The notes under the pieces: generated by a model
What the model saw: only the letters and a program-made list of their open reading frames with translations
What the model was told of the DNA's origin: nothing
Database searches by the model: none
Program-made: the position numbers and the translations under genes
Shown: piece by piece, positions 46,969-54,276 of the stretch
Layout: the number at the start of each line of letters is the position of its first letter
Numbering within the stretch: the stretch's first letter is position 1
Assembly: GCA_910584485.1 (NCBI GenBank)
Contig: CAJUAV010000002.1
Location: 62,001-126,000 of the forward strand
Source of the DNA: an uncultured Alistipes sp.
Lineage (GTDB): Bacteria; Bacteroidota; Bacteroidia; Bacteroidales; Rikenellaceae
Length of the DNA: 64,000 nt
Reading direction: 5' to 3'

Positions 46969-47040
46969 TCCGCCCAAGATACGCCCGCTCGGCAAAATGC
47001 AAGCAAGCTTGCTTTTGCCCTCGCTTCTTCGTATCTTTGC
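46969..47040 (+). repeat. Single family B promoter-hairpin repeat in front of the steroid-reductase cluster
   Basis: The reverse complement of this stretch matches the 73-bp unit of the 4567-4870 array: the hairpin GGCAAAATGCAAGC with GCTTGCTTTTGCC (46991-47019), then CCTCGCTTCTTCGTATCTTTG. The family B promoter thus points toward the gene at 47062. Confidence 0.85.
47009..47039 (+). promoter_or_regulatory. Promoter of the steroid-reductase cluster, carried by a family B repeat
   Basis: TTG (47009-47011), a 20-bp spacer and TATCTTTG (47032-47039); transcript start expected near 47046, only ~16 nt before the ATG at 47062. The -33 TTG is part of the hairpin's right arm. Confidence 0.8.
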
Positions 47041-47061
47041 CACACAAGCCAATCCGAACAC

Positions 47062-47823
47062 ATGGAAACCACCTACGAGCTGTTCCTGCTGGCGATGACC
47101 CTCCTGGCCGTCGTCGTCTTCATCGCCCTGCATTTCGTCGAAGCGGGCTACGGATACCTCTTCAACCCGAAATTCGGGCGGCCGATCCCGAACCGCCTCG
47201 GCTGGGTTCTCATGGAATCGCCCGTCTTCTTCGCCATGGCGGCGCTCTGGTTCTGCTCGGAGCGGCGGTTCGAGGCGGCGCCCCTCGCGCTGCTCCTCCT
47301 CTTCGAGCTGCACTACTTCCACCGCTCGTTCATCTTCCCGCTGCGCCTGCGCGGCAACTCGCAAATGCCGTTCGGCATCGTCGCGATGGGGATGCTCTTC
47401 AACACGCTCAACGCCCTCATGCAGGGAGGCTGGATCTTCTACCTCGCCCCCGCGGATTACTACGCCGACTGGCTCTCGAAGCCGCCCTTCTGGATCGGTG
47501 CGGCGATCTTCTTCGCGGGCATGACCGTCAACCTCCGCTCGGACGCCATCATCCGCAACCTCCGCCGCCCGGGCGACACGCGCCACTACATCCCCCGCGG
47601 CGGCATGTTCCGCTACGTCTCCTCGGCCAACTATTTCGGCGAGCTGACCGAGTGGATCGGCTTCGCCGTCGCCTCGTGGTCGTGGGCGGGCGTCGTCTTC
47701 GTCCTCTGGACCTTCGCCAACCTCGCGCCGCGCGCCGCATCGCTGCGCCGCCGCTACGAGCAGGAGTTCGGCGACGAATTCCGCGCCCTGAAACGCAAAC
47801 GCATTCTTCCGTTCATCTACTGA
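47062..47823 (+). CDS. 3-oxo-5-alpha-steroid 4-dehydrogenase (steroid 5-alpha-reductase) family protein
   Basis: 253 residues, about six or seven membrane segments. The C-terminal half carries the steroid 5-alpha-reductase signature: NLRSDAIIRNLR (NADPH region), then HYIPRGGMFRYVSSANYFG and ELTEWIGFAVASWSW, and RRYEQEFGDEFRALK near the end. In eukaryotic SRD5A enzymes the same block reads like IPRGG.F..VS-CPHYFGE. The enzyme would reduce the C4-C5 double bond of a 3-oxo-delta4 steroid with NADPH. Followed 1 bp later by the Old Yellow Enzyme gene. In gut Bacteroidales, genes of this family lie beside OYE and SDR genes and have been linked to isoallolithocholic acid formation. The steroid substrate here is inference. 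Confidence 0.88.
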   Translation: METTYELFLLAMTLLAVVVFIALHFVEAGYGYLFNPKFGRPIPNRLGWVLMESPVFFAMAALWFCSERRFEAAPLALLLLFELHYFHRSFIFPLRLRGNSQMPFGIVAMGMLFNTLNALMQGGWIFYLAPADYYADWLSKPPFWIGAAIFFAGMTVNLRSDAIIRNLRRPGDTRHYIPRGGMFRYVSSANYFGELTEWIGFAVASWSWAGVVFVLWTFANLAPRAASLRRRYEQEFGDEFRALKRKRILPFIY

Positions 47824-47824
47824 T

Positions 47825-49051
47825 ATGGAATCCGACCTCTTCACCCCCTTCACCCTCGGGCCGCTCACGCTGCGCAACCGCACGATCCGTTCGGCGGCCT
47901 TCGAATCGATGGGCAGGGATTTCGGCCCCACCGAGCAACTCAAGCAGTACCACCTCTCGGTGGCCCGCGGCGGCATCGGCATGACGACCCTCGCCTACGC
48001 CTCGATCAACCGCAGCGGCGTCTCCTTCAACAAGCAGCTCTGGCTGCGCCCCGAAATCGTCCCCGCCCTGCGCGAAATCACCGATGCGATCCACGCCGAG
48101 GGGGCCGCCGCAAGCATCCAGATCGGCCACTGCGGCAACATGACCCACTGGAGCACGGCCGGCTGCTTTCCCGTCGGCGCCTCGACGGGCTTCAACCTCT
48201 ACTCCCCCACCTTCGTGCGCGGCATGCGCCGCTCGGAATGCGAAGCCTTCGCCCGCGACTTCGGTCGGGCGGTCCGCACGGCCCGCGAGGCGGGATTCGA
48301 CACCGTGGAGGTCCATGCGGGCCACGGATACCTCATCTCACAGTTCCTCTCCCCCTATACGAACCGCCGCCGCGACGAATACGGCGGCTCGCTCGCGAAC
48401 CGCATGCGTTTCATGCGGATGTGTCTGACGGAGGTGATGGAGGAGGCCGCCCGCAGCGGCATGGCCGTGCTGGTCAAGCACAACATGGAGGATGGTTTCA
48501 AGGGGGGCATCGAGGTGCCCGAAAGCATCGAAATAGCCCGCGAAATCGAACGCCTCGGCGTACACGGACTGGTCCTTTCGGCCGGCTTCGTCTCGAAGGC
48601 GCCGATGGCCGTCATGCGCGGCCGCATCCCCACCAAGACGATGAGCCACTACATGCCCTGGTCGTCGTGGCCGCAAAAGATCGTCGTCAACCTCTTCGGC
48701 CATCGGATGATCCGGCAGTACGATTTCGAGGAGTGTTTCTTCCTCGAAAAGGCGAAGGCGTTCCGCCGCGAACTGAAGATGCCGCTCGTCTACGTCGGCG
48801 GACTGGTCTCGCGCGAAGGGATCGAACGGGTGCTCGGCGAAGGATTCGAGCTGGTGCAGATGGGGCGCGCCCTGATCAACGACCCCGCCTTCGTCAACAA
48901 GTTGCGCGCGGGCGACCGCTCGACCCGCTCGGGCTGCGACCACCGCGACTACTGCATCGCCCGCATGTACTCGGTCGACATGCAGTGCTGCCACAACTGC
49001 CAGGAGCCGATCCCCGACAAGATCTGGCGCGAGCTGGCCAAAATCAAATAG
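47825..49051 (+). CDS. Old Yellow Enzyme family NADH:flavin oxidoreductase (steroid 5-beta-reductase candidate)
   Basis: 408 residues, a TIM-barrel FMN reductase. Segments: LTLRNRTIRSAAFESM (N-terminal FMN strand), IQIGHCGN, VHAGHGYLISQFLSPYTNRR then DEYGGSLANRMRF (classical BaiCD/2,4-dienoyl-CoA reductase motif), and YVGGLVSREGIERVLGEG plus MGRALINDP for the FMN phosphate. A Cys cluster near the C-terminus (CDHRDYC, then CCHNC) suggests an Fe-S centre but with spacing unlike the usual CxxCxxxCx11C. The long C-terminal FAD/NAD domain of dienoyl-CoA reductases is missing, so another electron donor is needed. Partner of the genes on both sides. Confidence 0.88.
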   Translation: MESDLFTPFTLGPLTLRNRTIRSAAFESMGRDFGPTEQLKQYHLSVARGGIGMTTLAYASINRSGVSFNKQLWLRPEIVPALREITDAIHAEGAAASIQIGHCGNMTHWSTAGCFPVGASTGFNLYSPTFVRGMRRSECEAFARDFGRAVRTAREAGFDTVEVHAGHGYLISQFLSPYTNRRRDEYGGSLANRMRFMRMCLTEVMEEAARSGMAVLVKHNMEDGFKGGIEVPESIEIAREIERLGVHGLVLSAGFVSKAPMAVMRGRIPTKTMSHYMPWSSWPQKIVVNLFGHRMIRQYDFEECFFLEKAKAFRRELKMPLVYVGGLVSREGIERVLGEGFELVQMGRALINDPAFVNKLRAGDRSTRSGCDHRDYCIARMYSVDMQCCHNCQEPIPDKIWRELAKIK

Positions 49052-49055
49052 AGCG

Positions 49056-49859
49056 ATGGAGCGCACGACGAAATCCAAGCGGCAGGCCCTCGTGACGGGA
49101 GCCGGTTCGGGCATCGGCCGCTGCTACGCGCTGCGGCTGGCGGCCCTCGGCTGCGATCTGCTGCTCGTCGGCGAGCGGGAAGCGCCCCTGCTGGCCGTCC
49201 GCGCCGAAATCGAGGCGGCACATCCCGTCCGCGTGCAGACCGTCGCCTGCGACCTGGCGCAGCTCGGAGCGGCCGAAGCCCTCTTCGCACGGGCCGAGGC
49301 TCTCGGCTTCACCCCCGACGTGCTGGTCAACAACGCGGGCATCTTCTCCTTCTGCGACGTGCTGCGCACCCCCGTCGAACGTATCGAGCGCATGTTGCTG
49401 CTGCACGACCTGACCGCCACGAAGCTCTGCCGCCTCTTCGCGGTGCAGATGATCGAACGCGGCGTCGAGGGGCGCATCCTCAACATGTCCTCCTATTCGC
49501 TCTGGATGCCCTTCCCCGGGCTGGCCCTCTACAGCGCCTCGAAAGCCTACCTGAAGGCCTTCTCGGTCGCCTTCGCCAAGGAGGTGCGCGAACGGGGCAT
49601 CCGCGTGACGGCCGTCTGCCCCGCCGGAGTGGCGACCGACCTCTACGGCCTCCCCCCGCGCTGGCAGCGGATCGGACTGCGGCTCGGCGTGCTGATCTCG
49701 GCCGACAGCTGCGCACGGCGCGGCCTGAAGGCCCTGCAGCGCGGGTGGCGCTGCTCGGTCCCCGACTGGTGGAACCGGCTGTGGATTCCGCTGCTCGTCG
49801 TGCTGCCGATGTGGCTGCTGCGCCCCGTCCGCCGCTTCACGATGCAGTTCCAGCGATAA
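49056..49859 (+). CDS. Short-chain dehydrogenase/reductase (hydroxysteroid dehydrogenase candidate)
   Basis: 267 residues, classical SDR: TGAGSGIGRCYALRLA (NAD(P) Gly motif), NNAGIF, catalytic Ser in LNMSSYSLWMP, YSASKAYLKAF (YxxxK), and the VCPAGVATDLYG substrate region. A hydrophobic C-terminal segment (LWIPLLVVLPMWLLRP) may anchor it to the membrane, as in several hydroxysteroid dehydrogenases. It begins 4 nt after the OYE stop and is the third gene of the cluster. Oxidoreduction of a steroid 3-hydroxyl/3-oxo group is the context-based prediction. Confidence 0.88.
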   Translation: MERTTKSKRQALVTGAGSGIGRCYALRLAALGCDLLLVGEREAPLLAVRAEIEAAHPVRVQTVACDLAQLGAAEALFARAEALGFTPDVLVNNAGIFSFCDVLRTPVERIERMLLLHDLTATKLCRLFAVQMIERGVEGRILNMSSYSLWMPFPGLALYSASKAYLKAFSVAFAKEVRERGIRVTAVCPAGVATDLYGLPPRWQRIGLRLGVLISADSCARRGLKALQRGWRCSVPDWWNRLWIPLLVVLPMWLLRPVRRFTMQFQR

Positions 49860-49874
49860 ACGGGCGGCACGATC

Positions 49875-49965
49875 GCCCACTCGCGCCGCAGCTTGCGAAG
49901 GGACGCAGCGGGCTACGCACAAGCCGCGGGCCTTCGCCGCCGAAAGCTGCGGCCCGCCGACCTCT
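49875..49965. repeat. Family A module copy downstream of the steroid-reductase cluster
   Basis: GCAGCTTGCGAAGGGACGCA ... GCGGGCCTTCGCCGCCGAAAG ... CTGCGGCCCGCCGACC; inner and outer stems are paired, but the terminal hairpin is degenerate (GACCTC-TTC-GAGGGC). It occupies the 171 bp before the HAD gene. Confidence 0.75.
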
Positions 49966-50030
49966 TCGAGGGCGGGAACGCACACGACAAACCGGACAAA
50001 ATCGGCTTAACCTGCAAAATACGCATACAC

Positions 50031-50666
50031 ATGAAACAACCGATACGCAACGTCGTCTTCGATCTGGGCGGCGTACTGGTAGACCTCGAAATGGAGCAGG
50101 TACGCGAAGCGTTCCGCGCCATCGGCATGCCCCGCATGGCCGATCTGATGGACCCCTGCTACCCCGCCGAGGTGAACGAACGCATGGAGAGCGGCGCGAT
50201 CGATTTCCACGCCGCCTGCGACGAAATGCGCCGCATCGACCGACGGCCCGAAGTGACGGACCGGCAAATCTACGACGTCTATGCGGCGTTTCTGGCACGG
50301 ATCGACCCCGAGAAGCTCCGCGCGATCGACCGTCTGCGCGCAGGCGGCATCCGCACCTATATCCTGTCGAACACCAATCCGGCGGCGTTCGAGATCATCC
50401 GCAACCTCTTCGCGGCACAGGGACGGCGGATGGAGGATGCGTTCGACGGCATCGGCCTTTCGTTCCGCATGAAGCTGCTGAAGCCCTCGCCCGCCATCTT
50501 CGAACGTCTCCTGACCGAGTACGGCATCCGTCCCGAAGAGAGCCTCTACATCGACGACGGCGCCCGCAACACGGCCACGGCCGAGTCGCTCGGTTTCAAC
50601 GTTTTCTGCCTGCCGACGAACGGTCATTTCGAAGCGGTGACCGACGCCCTGCTGCAACAGCCATGA
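50031..50666 (+). CDS. HAD-superfamily hydrolase
   Basis: 211 residues with VFDLGGVLVDLE (motif I; the second Asp is replaced by Gly, as in the YihX/haloacid-dehalogenase-like group), ILSNTNPAAFE (II), LKPSPAIF (III Lys) and LYIDDGARNTATAESLG (IV). It resembles alpha-D-glucose-1-phosphate phosphatase YihX-type proteins. Its stop overlaps the start of the next gene (ATGA). Substrate unknown. Confidence 0.87.
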   Translation: MKQPIRNVVFDLGGVLVDLEMEQVREAFRAIGMPRMADLMDPCYPAEVNERMESGAIDFHAACDEMRRIDRRPEVTDRQIYDVYAAFLARIDPEKLRAIDRLRAGGIRTYILSNTNPAAFEIIRNLFAAQGRRMEDAFDGIGLSFRMKLLKPSPAIFERLLTEYGIRPEESLYIDDGARNTATAESLGFNVFCLPTNGHFEAVTDALLQQP

Positions 50667-51187
50667 ATCCGTCGCCGACAGAGCACTACCGCGCGCTGCT
50701 GCGGCCGACGCAGGGTCGACGAGCGATTCTGCGCATCGCCGACCAGATGCTGCGCGACCCGCAGGCGCTCGAAGCGGTCCGCGTACTGACGCGCGACCCC
50801 GACCAAGGAGTTGCCTGGCGCGCGTTGTGGGCCTGCGAAAAGGTGAGCGAACGGGATGCGGAGCGCTTCGCATCGGAGACGGACGGCTGGATCGCGGAGT
50901 TGCTCGCCTGTCGTCACGCCGGTTCGAAACGGCTGCTGCTGGGCCTGCTGCACCGCACGCGGATCGAGCACCTCTCCGTCGCGCTGCTCGATCACTGCTT
51001 CGAGCTACTCGCGTCGCCCGACGAGGCGATCGCCGTGCGGGCCCTGGCCGTCAAGCTCGCCTGTCGGCTCTGCAAGCTCGAACCCGCCTTGTGCGGCGAA
51101 CTGCGACTGCTGCTCGAAACGATCGACCCCGCATGCTGCTCGGCGGCGCTGCGCAGCACGATTCGGCAGGCGCTGCGACGGCTCTGA
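50663..51187 (+). CDS. Alpha-helical repeat protein, HEAT-like
   Basis: 174 residues, all helical, with a repeat rhythm (ILRIADQMLRDPQALEAVRV, LGLLHRTRIEHLSVALLDHC, AIAVRALAVKLACRLCKLEP). No catalytic motif or signal peptide. Coupled by ATGA to the HAD gene, which suggests a shared role. Family not recognised. Confidence 0.75.
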   Translation: MNPSPTEHYRALLRPTQGRRAILRIADQMLRDPQALEAVRVLTRDPDQGVAWRALWACEKVSERDAERFASETDGWIAELLACRHAGSKRLLLGLLHRTRIEHLSVALLDHCFELLASPDEAIAVRALAVKLACRLCKLEPALCGELRLLLETIDPACCSAALRSTIRQALRRL

Positions 51188-51225
51188 CCGAACAGCGTTC
51201 GATCGAAGCGGTTTCAATCGGTTCG

Positions 51226-51249
51226 AAGGGCCCTTTTCGGGGCCCTTTC
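51226..51249 (+). terminator. Terminator-like hairpin after the 50663 gene
   Basis: AAGGGCCC pairs with GGGCCCTT around TTTTCG; only a short T run (TTT) follows. It lies 5 bp before the convergent SLOG gene stop and may serve both strands weakly. Confidence 0.55.
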
Positions 51250-51254
51250 GTTTG

Positions 51255-51767
51255 TCAGCGGGAGGGGAAAAGTTCGGGATCGGGGGTTTCGGCACGGAGG
51301 GTCGGGGCGAGGTTCACGATCCGCAGCCCCTTGCGCAATGCCTGCCGAAAGGTGTACTGCGTGCCCCCCTTGCGGCCGTCGTACCAGGCGACGAGGACCG
51401 CGGCGTGGCTCACCAGAAAATCGTTGCGGCGATGGTAGCAGCCGCGCCCGTAGTCGGCTGCGAGGCGGATGCAGGCATCGGCCTCCGCCGTGAGGCGGGC
51501 ATGGCGCAGCTCCTCGTCGGGGGTGAAACGGTCGCTCTGACCCGCGAAGGGAAGCACCGCCACGAGCCGCATCCCGGGGCAGGTCGCACGCAGGGCGACC
51601 ACCGCCTCGGCGGCGGCCAGGTCGAAGCCCACGGCCATGCCGCACAGAAAATCGCGCACTCCGTCGTTGTAGAGCGCGCGCACGGCCTGCCGCAACGCTT
51701 CGGGAGCGTCGTCGCGGTAGTCGCGGTGGCCCGTGAAGGCGGCAGTATGGAGGCGGTCCGTTTCCAT
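51255..51767 (-). CDS. SLOG family protein (DUF1273/YpsA-like)
   Basis: 170 residues. The N-terminal AAFTGHRDYR (family FTGHR) and LCGMAVGFDLAAAEAVVAL (Gly-rich nucleotide-binding loop), then the C-terminal LVAWYDGRKGGTQYTFRQAL, match the YpsA/DUF1273 group of the SLOG superfamily, which binds nucleotides or nucleotide-derived ligands such as ADP-ribose. The ATG at 51767 is preferred to an in-frame TTG at 51776. A minus-strand -7 box, TATCTTTG, lies at 51863-51856. Cytoplasmic; role unknown. Confidence 0.85.
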   Translation of the reverse strand: METDRLHTAAFTGHRDYRDDAPEALRQAVRALYNDGVRDFLCGMAVGFDLAAAEAVVALRATCPGMRLVAVLPFAGQSDRFTPDEELRHARLTAEADACIRLAADYGRGCYHRRNDFLVSHAAVLVAWYDGRKGGTQYTFRQALRKGLRIVNLAPTLRAETPDPELFPSR

Positions 51768-51855
51768 CGGTCGCAAAAGGGTCGGAGGCGCAGCGGCCTG
51801 CGGAAGAGCGCGTGCGCCCTTCGCCGACGGCGGCGCGCCCGTCCGGCCCGAAGAA

Positions 51856-51863
51856 CAAAGATA
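51856..51863 (-). promoter_or_regulatory. -7 element of the SLOG gene
   Basis: TATCTTTG on the minus strand about 90 nt upstream of the ATG; no clear -33 TTG at the expected spacing. Confidence 0.5.
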
Positions 51864-51923
51864 GCATTTTTTGGCGCGTTGTTTGCTTCATAGAGCAGAC
51901 GAACACCAAAAAAATCTGCTATT

Positions 51924-52151
51924 ATGAAAAACACAGGTATCTTTATCGTCTCGCTCGTCGGCGGGATGATCGTCGGATCGGCCCTTGCCATGCTCTTCAC
52001 GCCGCAGTCGGGTCCCGAGCTGCGCCGTCACATCAAGGACTTCATCGACGAGGAGGCCGACCGCGTCAAGGAGAAGGCCGAGGAGATCCACGGCAAGATC
52101 AAGTCGGAGATCGACCAGGCACGCTGCAAGTGCGAAACGAACCAGTATTGA
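51924..52151 (+). CDS. YtxH domain-containing protein
   Basis: 75 residues: an N-terminal membrane segment (GIFIVSLVGGMIVGSALAML) followed by the YtxH LFTPQSGPELRRHIKDFIDE motif and an amphipathic Lys/Glu-rich helix. The C-terminal CKCETNQY is unusual. YtxH proteins are small stress-associated membrane proteins; mechanism unknown. The holin-like gene follows 5 nt later, a common pairing. Confidence 0.88.
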   Translation: MKNTGIFIVSLVGGMIVGSALAMLFTPQSGPELRRHIKDFIDEEADRVKEKAEEIHGKIKSEIDQARCKCETNQY

Positions 52152-52156
52152 AAACG

Positions 52157-52504
52157 ATGACGGGTGCATCCGCGAAACGGGGCGGGCTGTTCACGGGCCT
52201 CGTGCTCTTCGTGATCGGCATCATCGGCGCCCTCTTCACGGGCGTGACGGCGCTCGTGCTCTGGCTGTCGAGCTGGATCGGCTCGATCAGCCTGGCATCG
52301 TTCGTCGTCTGCCTCCTCTTCGTTCTGCTGGCCGTCGTCAGCTACCAGCTCTCGATCCGCGACACGGTCGAACGCTTCCGCGCGAAGCTCGACACGATCG
52401 CCGAAGTAGCCTGCTTCTTCAAGCGGGGTTACGTCTGGTTTCTGCGGCAGGGGCTCTATCTGGTGGACCTCTTCATCCCGAAAGCCTCGCGCGAAACACG
52501 TTAG
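52157..52504 (+). CDS. Phage-holin-superfamily-like (DUF1469/YqjE-type) membrane protein
   Basis: 115 residues with two hydrophobic hairpins (GLVLFVIGIIGALFTGVTALVL and SLASFVVCLLFVLLAVVSYQ, each trimmed) and a charged tail (RDTVERFRAKLDTIAEVACF). Proteins of this kind are chromosomal partners of YtxH rather than phage lysis genes; no phage genes are nearby. Start at 52157; the same frame is open upstream but overlaps the YtxH gene. Confidence 0.75.
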   Translation: MTGASAKRGGLFTGLVLFVIGIIGALFTGVTALVLWLSSWIGSISLASFVVCLLFVLLAVVSYQLSIRDTVERFRAKLDTIAEVACFFKRGYVWFLRQGLYLVDLFIPKASRETR

Positions 52505-52544
52505 CCGCAACGGCATATCGACCGTTCGGGCAACCGCCCGCTTC

Positions 52545-52577
52545 AGGCCCGCACTCGCCACGAGTTGCGGGCCTTTG
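52545..52577 (+). terminator. Hairpin after the YtxH-holin pair
   Basis: AGGCCCGCACTCG pairs with CGAG-T-TGCGGGCCT (one bulge) and is followed by TTGTCG. It resembles a family A arm and may act as a weak terminator. Confidence 0.5.
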
Positions 52578-53007
52578 TCGTGGGGGGGGGCTTGCAGACG
52601 GAGCGAAGGCCATGCACACAGGCGGGGCGGCGGCTGTTCTTGCAGGCGGAGCATGGCCCGTTCAGAGCGGTACGGTGCACGGCACGCGCGATCGATCTTC
52701 GAAGAGAACCGCATCCCGTCCGGGCAGTAGCCCGCGGAGCAGCTTCGCAGGCAGACTCTCGCACGGAAAGGCAGCCGACCGCATATGCAAAAGCACACAT
52801 GCGACGACGCGAAGAACACGCATCGAATGTGTGCAATCGGTCGAAAGCGCTGCTTGCGAAGCGCAGGCAACGAGCCTTTCGGCGAGAGGCGGCTTCTCGC
52901 AGGAGCCGAAGGCCGCGGCACAGCGTGCGGGTCCCGCAAGGACGAAGAGAACCTCCGCAAGGGCGAAGAGTACCTCCGCAAGGGCGAAGACCCCCTCCGC
53001 ACAAACG
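52578..53007. other. Intergenic region without a recognised gene
   Basis: About 430 bp of biased, repetitive sequence. It contains degenerate family A-like fragments (GCTTGCGAAGCGCAGG, GAGCCTTTCGGCGAGAGG at ~52850-52890) and three imperfect copies of a ~21-bp unit (ACCTCCGCAAGGGCGAAGAG) at ~52938-52999. An open frame on the minus strand (52662-53027) translates this as FALAEVL repeats and is judged non-coding. No promoter of note. Confidence 0.6.
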
Positions 53008-53045
53008 GACGACGCCCCGATCCACAACGGAATCGGGGCGTCGTC
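53008..53045 (-). terminator. Hairpin terminator of the ion-channel gene
   Basis: A 14-bp perfect stem (53008-53021 with 53032-53045) with a 10-nt loop, 18 bp after the stop codon. The minus-strand T tract is poor (CCGTTTG). Confidence 0.65.
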
Positions 53046-53063
53046 GCAACGTCCTATAAGCGT

Positions 53064-53759
53064 CTATTTCCGCTCCTTCGGCCGCGACGCATCGGCCGCG
53101 TGGCGACGGTCGTTGTACTGGACGATGTAGGTCGTGAAGATCGGCAGGAAGAGCATGCCGGCAATCGGCAGCAGCACCGAGAGGATCTTCCCGACGACCG
53201 ACATCGGTTCGATCGGGGCGCCCGCCGTCGAGAGGTTCAGCCCCGCCCACCAGAGGGCGTTGCCGAAGCTCGTCAGCGCATGGTTCGTCGGCCCCTCCAG
53301 ATCGAAGAAGACGAGGGCCGAGAAGTAGGTGAAGAGCAGCACGCCGCACAGATAGGTAAAGAAGATGCGGTGAATGCGGATCGACCCGAGCCAGTCGAGC
53401 AGAAAATAGGTCGACAGCACGATGAGCAGCAGCGGTAGCAGCCCGACCAGCACCGCCCAGTCGTGCGGCAGACGGATGCCGCACCAATCGACGATGTTGA
53501 TCCACGGAATCGCCAGCAGCAACACGAGGAAATGGCGGCCGAAATAGCAGCCGTGTCGTTCGGAGAGCGCCCAGCCGACCAGAAAATCGAGCAGGAACAG
53601 CAGGCAGACGACGAGCTGCACGACGAGGTAGCCCGACGTGAAATGACGTTCGTCGCCATGCAGCAACTCCCAGGAAAAGGCGGCCAGCAGCACCAGGCCG
53701 GCCACGACCTTCAGCAGGTGCATCGAATGCAGGATGCGGTCGCGTGTCAAATCTTGCAT
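53064..53759 (-). CDS. Ion-channel family protein with atypical selectivity filter
   Basis: 231 residues, about six hydrophobic segments, layout like a voltage-gated-type or two-TM K+ channel subunit: helices in the first ~150 residues, then a pore loop NALWWAGLNLSTAGAPIEPM and the last helix KILSVLLPIAGMLFLPIFTT. K+ channels have T-V-G-Y-G here; this protein has T-A-G-A-P, so K+ selectivity is doubtful. No RCK domain follows. The start at 53759 (MQDLTRDRILHSM) is preferred. Family assignment is moderately sure; the transported ion is unknown. Confidence 0.75.
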   Translation of the reverse strand: MQDLTRDRILHSMHLLKVVAGLVLLAAFSWELLHGDERHFTSGYLVVQLVVCLLFLLDFLVGWALSERHGCYFGRHFLVLLLAIPWINIVDWCGIRLPHDWAVLVGLLPLLLIVLSTYFLLDWLGSIRIHRIFFTYLCGVLLFTYFSALVFFDLEGPTNHALTSFGNALWWAGLNLSTAGAPIEPMSVVGKILSVLLPIAGMLFLPIFTTYIVQYNDRRHAADASRPKERK

Positions 53760-53849
53760 AGAGATCAGGAATTTTGCCCCTCGCAGCGCAAAATCGGTGC
53801 CGCATCCGCCGCCCGATCGACGAAAAACGCTTTTTTTCGGGAAAAGATT

Positions 53850-53879
53850 TTGCAAAAACGGATTTTTGACTTATCTTTG
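53850..53879 (+). promoter_or_regulatory. Promoter of tRNA-Met
   Basis: TTG (53850-53852), a 19-bp spacer and TATCTTTG (53872-53879), 18 nt before the tRNA. Confidence 0.78.
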
Positions 53880-53897
53880 CACTCGCTTTCGAAGCAT

Positions 53898-53971
53898 GGC
53901 GAGATAGCTCAGCTGGTTAGAGCGTCGGATTCATAATCCGAAGGTCGAGAGTTCAAGTCTCTCTCTCGCTA
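53898..53971 (+). tRNA. tRNA with CAT anticodon (probably elongator tRNA-Met)
   Basis: 74-nt cloverleaf: acceptor GGCGAGA with TCTCGCT (G1-T72 wobble), D-arm GCTC/GAGC, anticodon stem TCGGA/TCCGA with loop TTCATAA, T-arm GAGAG/CTCTC with TTCAAGT. CCA not encoded. The lack of an unpaired 1-72 mismatch and of GGG/CCC pairs in the anticodon stem excludes initiator tRNA. tRNA-Ile with lysidine-modified CAT cannot be fully ruled out. Confidence 0.9.
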
Positions 53972-53974
53972 CGA

Positions 53975-54008
53975 AACGCGGCAGACCGATCGGTCTGCCG
54001 CGTTTTTC
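53975..54008 (+). terminator. Terminator of tRNA-Met
   Basis: ACGCGGCAGACC pairs with GGTCTGCCGCGT around GATC, followed by TTTTTC. The remaining ~200 bp up to the hppA promoter hold nothing recognisable. Confidence 0.9.
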
Positions 54009-54219
54009 GTATCCGCACGCGTCGCAGCGCCCTCCGACACCCCCGCGGGCGATACCTACATTCTTCTGTTAAGTTGCCGCGCCCTCCCCGCACGAACCTC
54101 TACAACGACAGCTCGAAAAAACGGATTTCCAAGCGGTTTCCGCCAACGAAAAACGCTACATCGCAGCGCCCGCACGGCCGAAATGCGGGCGCGCGGTTTT
54201 TATTCCCGCAAAAAAATTT

Positions 54220-54227
54220 TATCTTTG
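54220..54227 (+). promoter_or_regulatory. -7 element of hppA
   Basis: TATCTTTG, 49 nt before the ATG. The expected -33 position has a T-rich stretch without a clear TTG. Confidence 0.6.
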
Positions 54228-54276
54228 TACAACACACCGTTACCGCTTCGCAACCTTTAACCAACACCTATATTTT

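Noticed and set aside
52157..52504. Prophage remnant, based on the holin-like protein.
   Set aside because: It is paired with a YtxH gene as in many chromosomes, and no other phage gene, attachment site or integrase is present.
52662..53027. A 121-codon minus-strand frame with FALAEVL repeats.
   Set aside because: It is generated by a degenerate ~21-bp DNA repeat, has no promoter or homologous look, and lies over a terminator hairpin; kept only as a repeat note.
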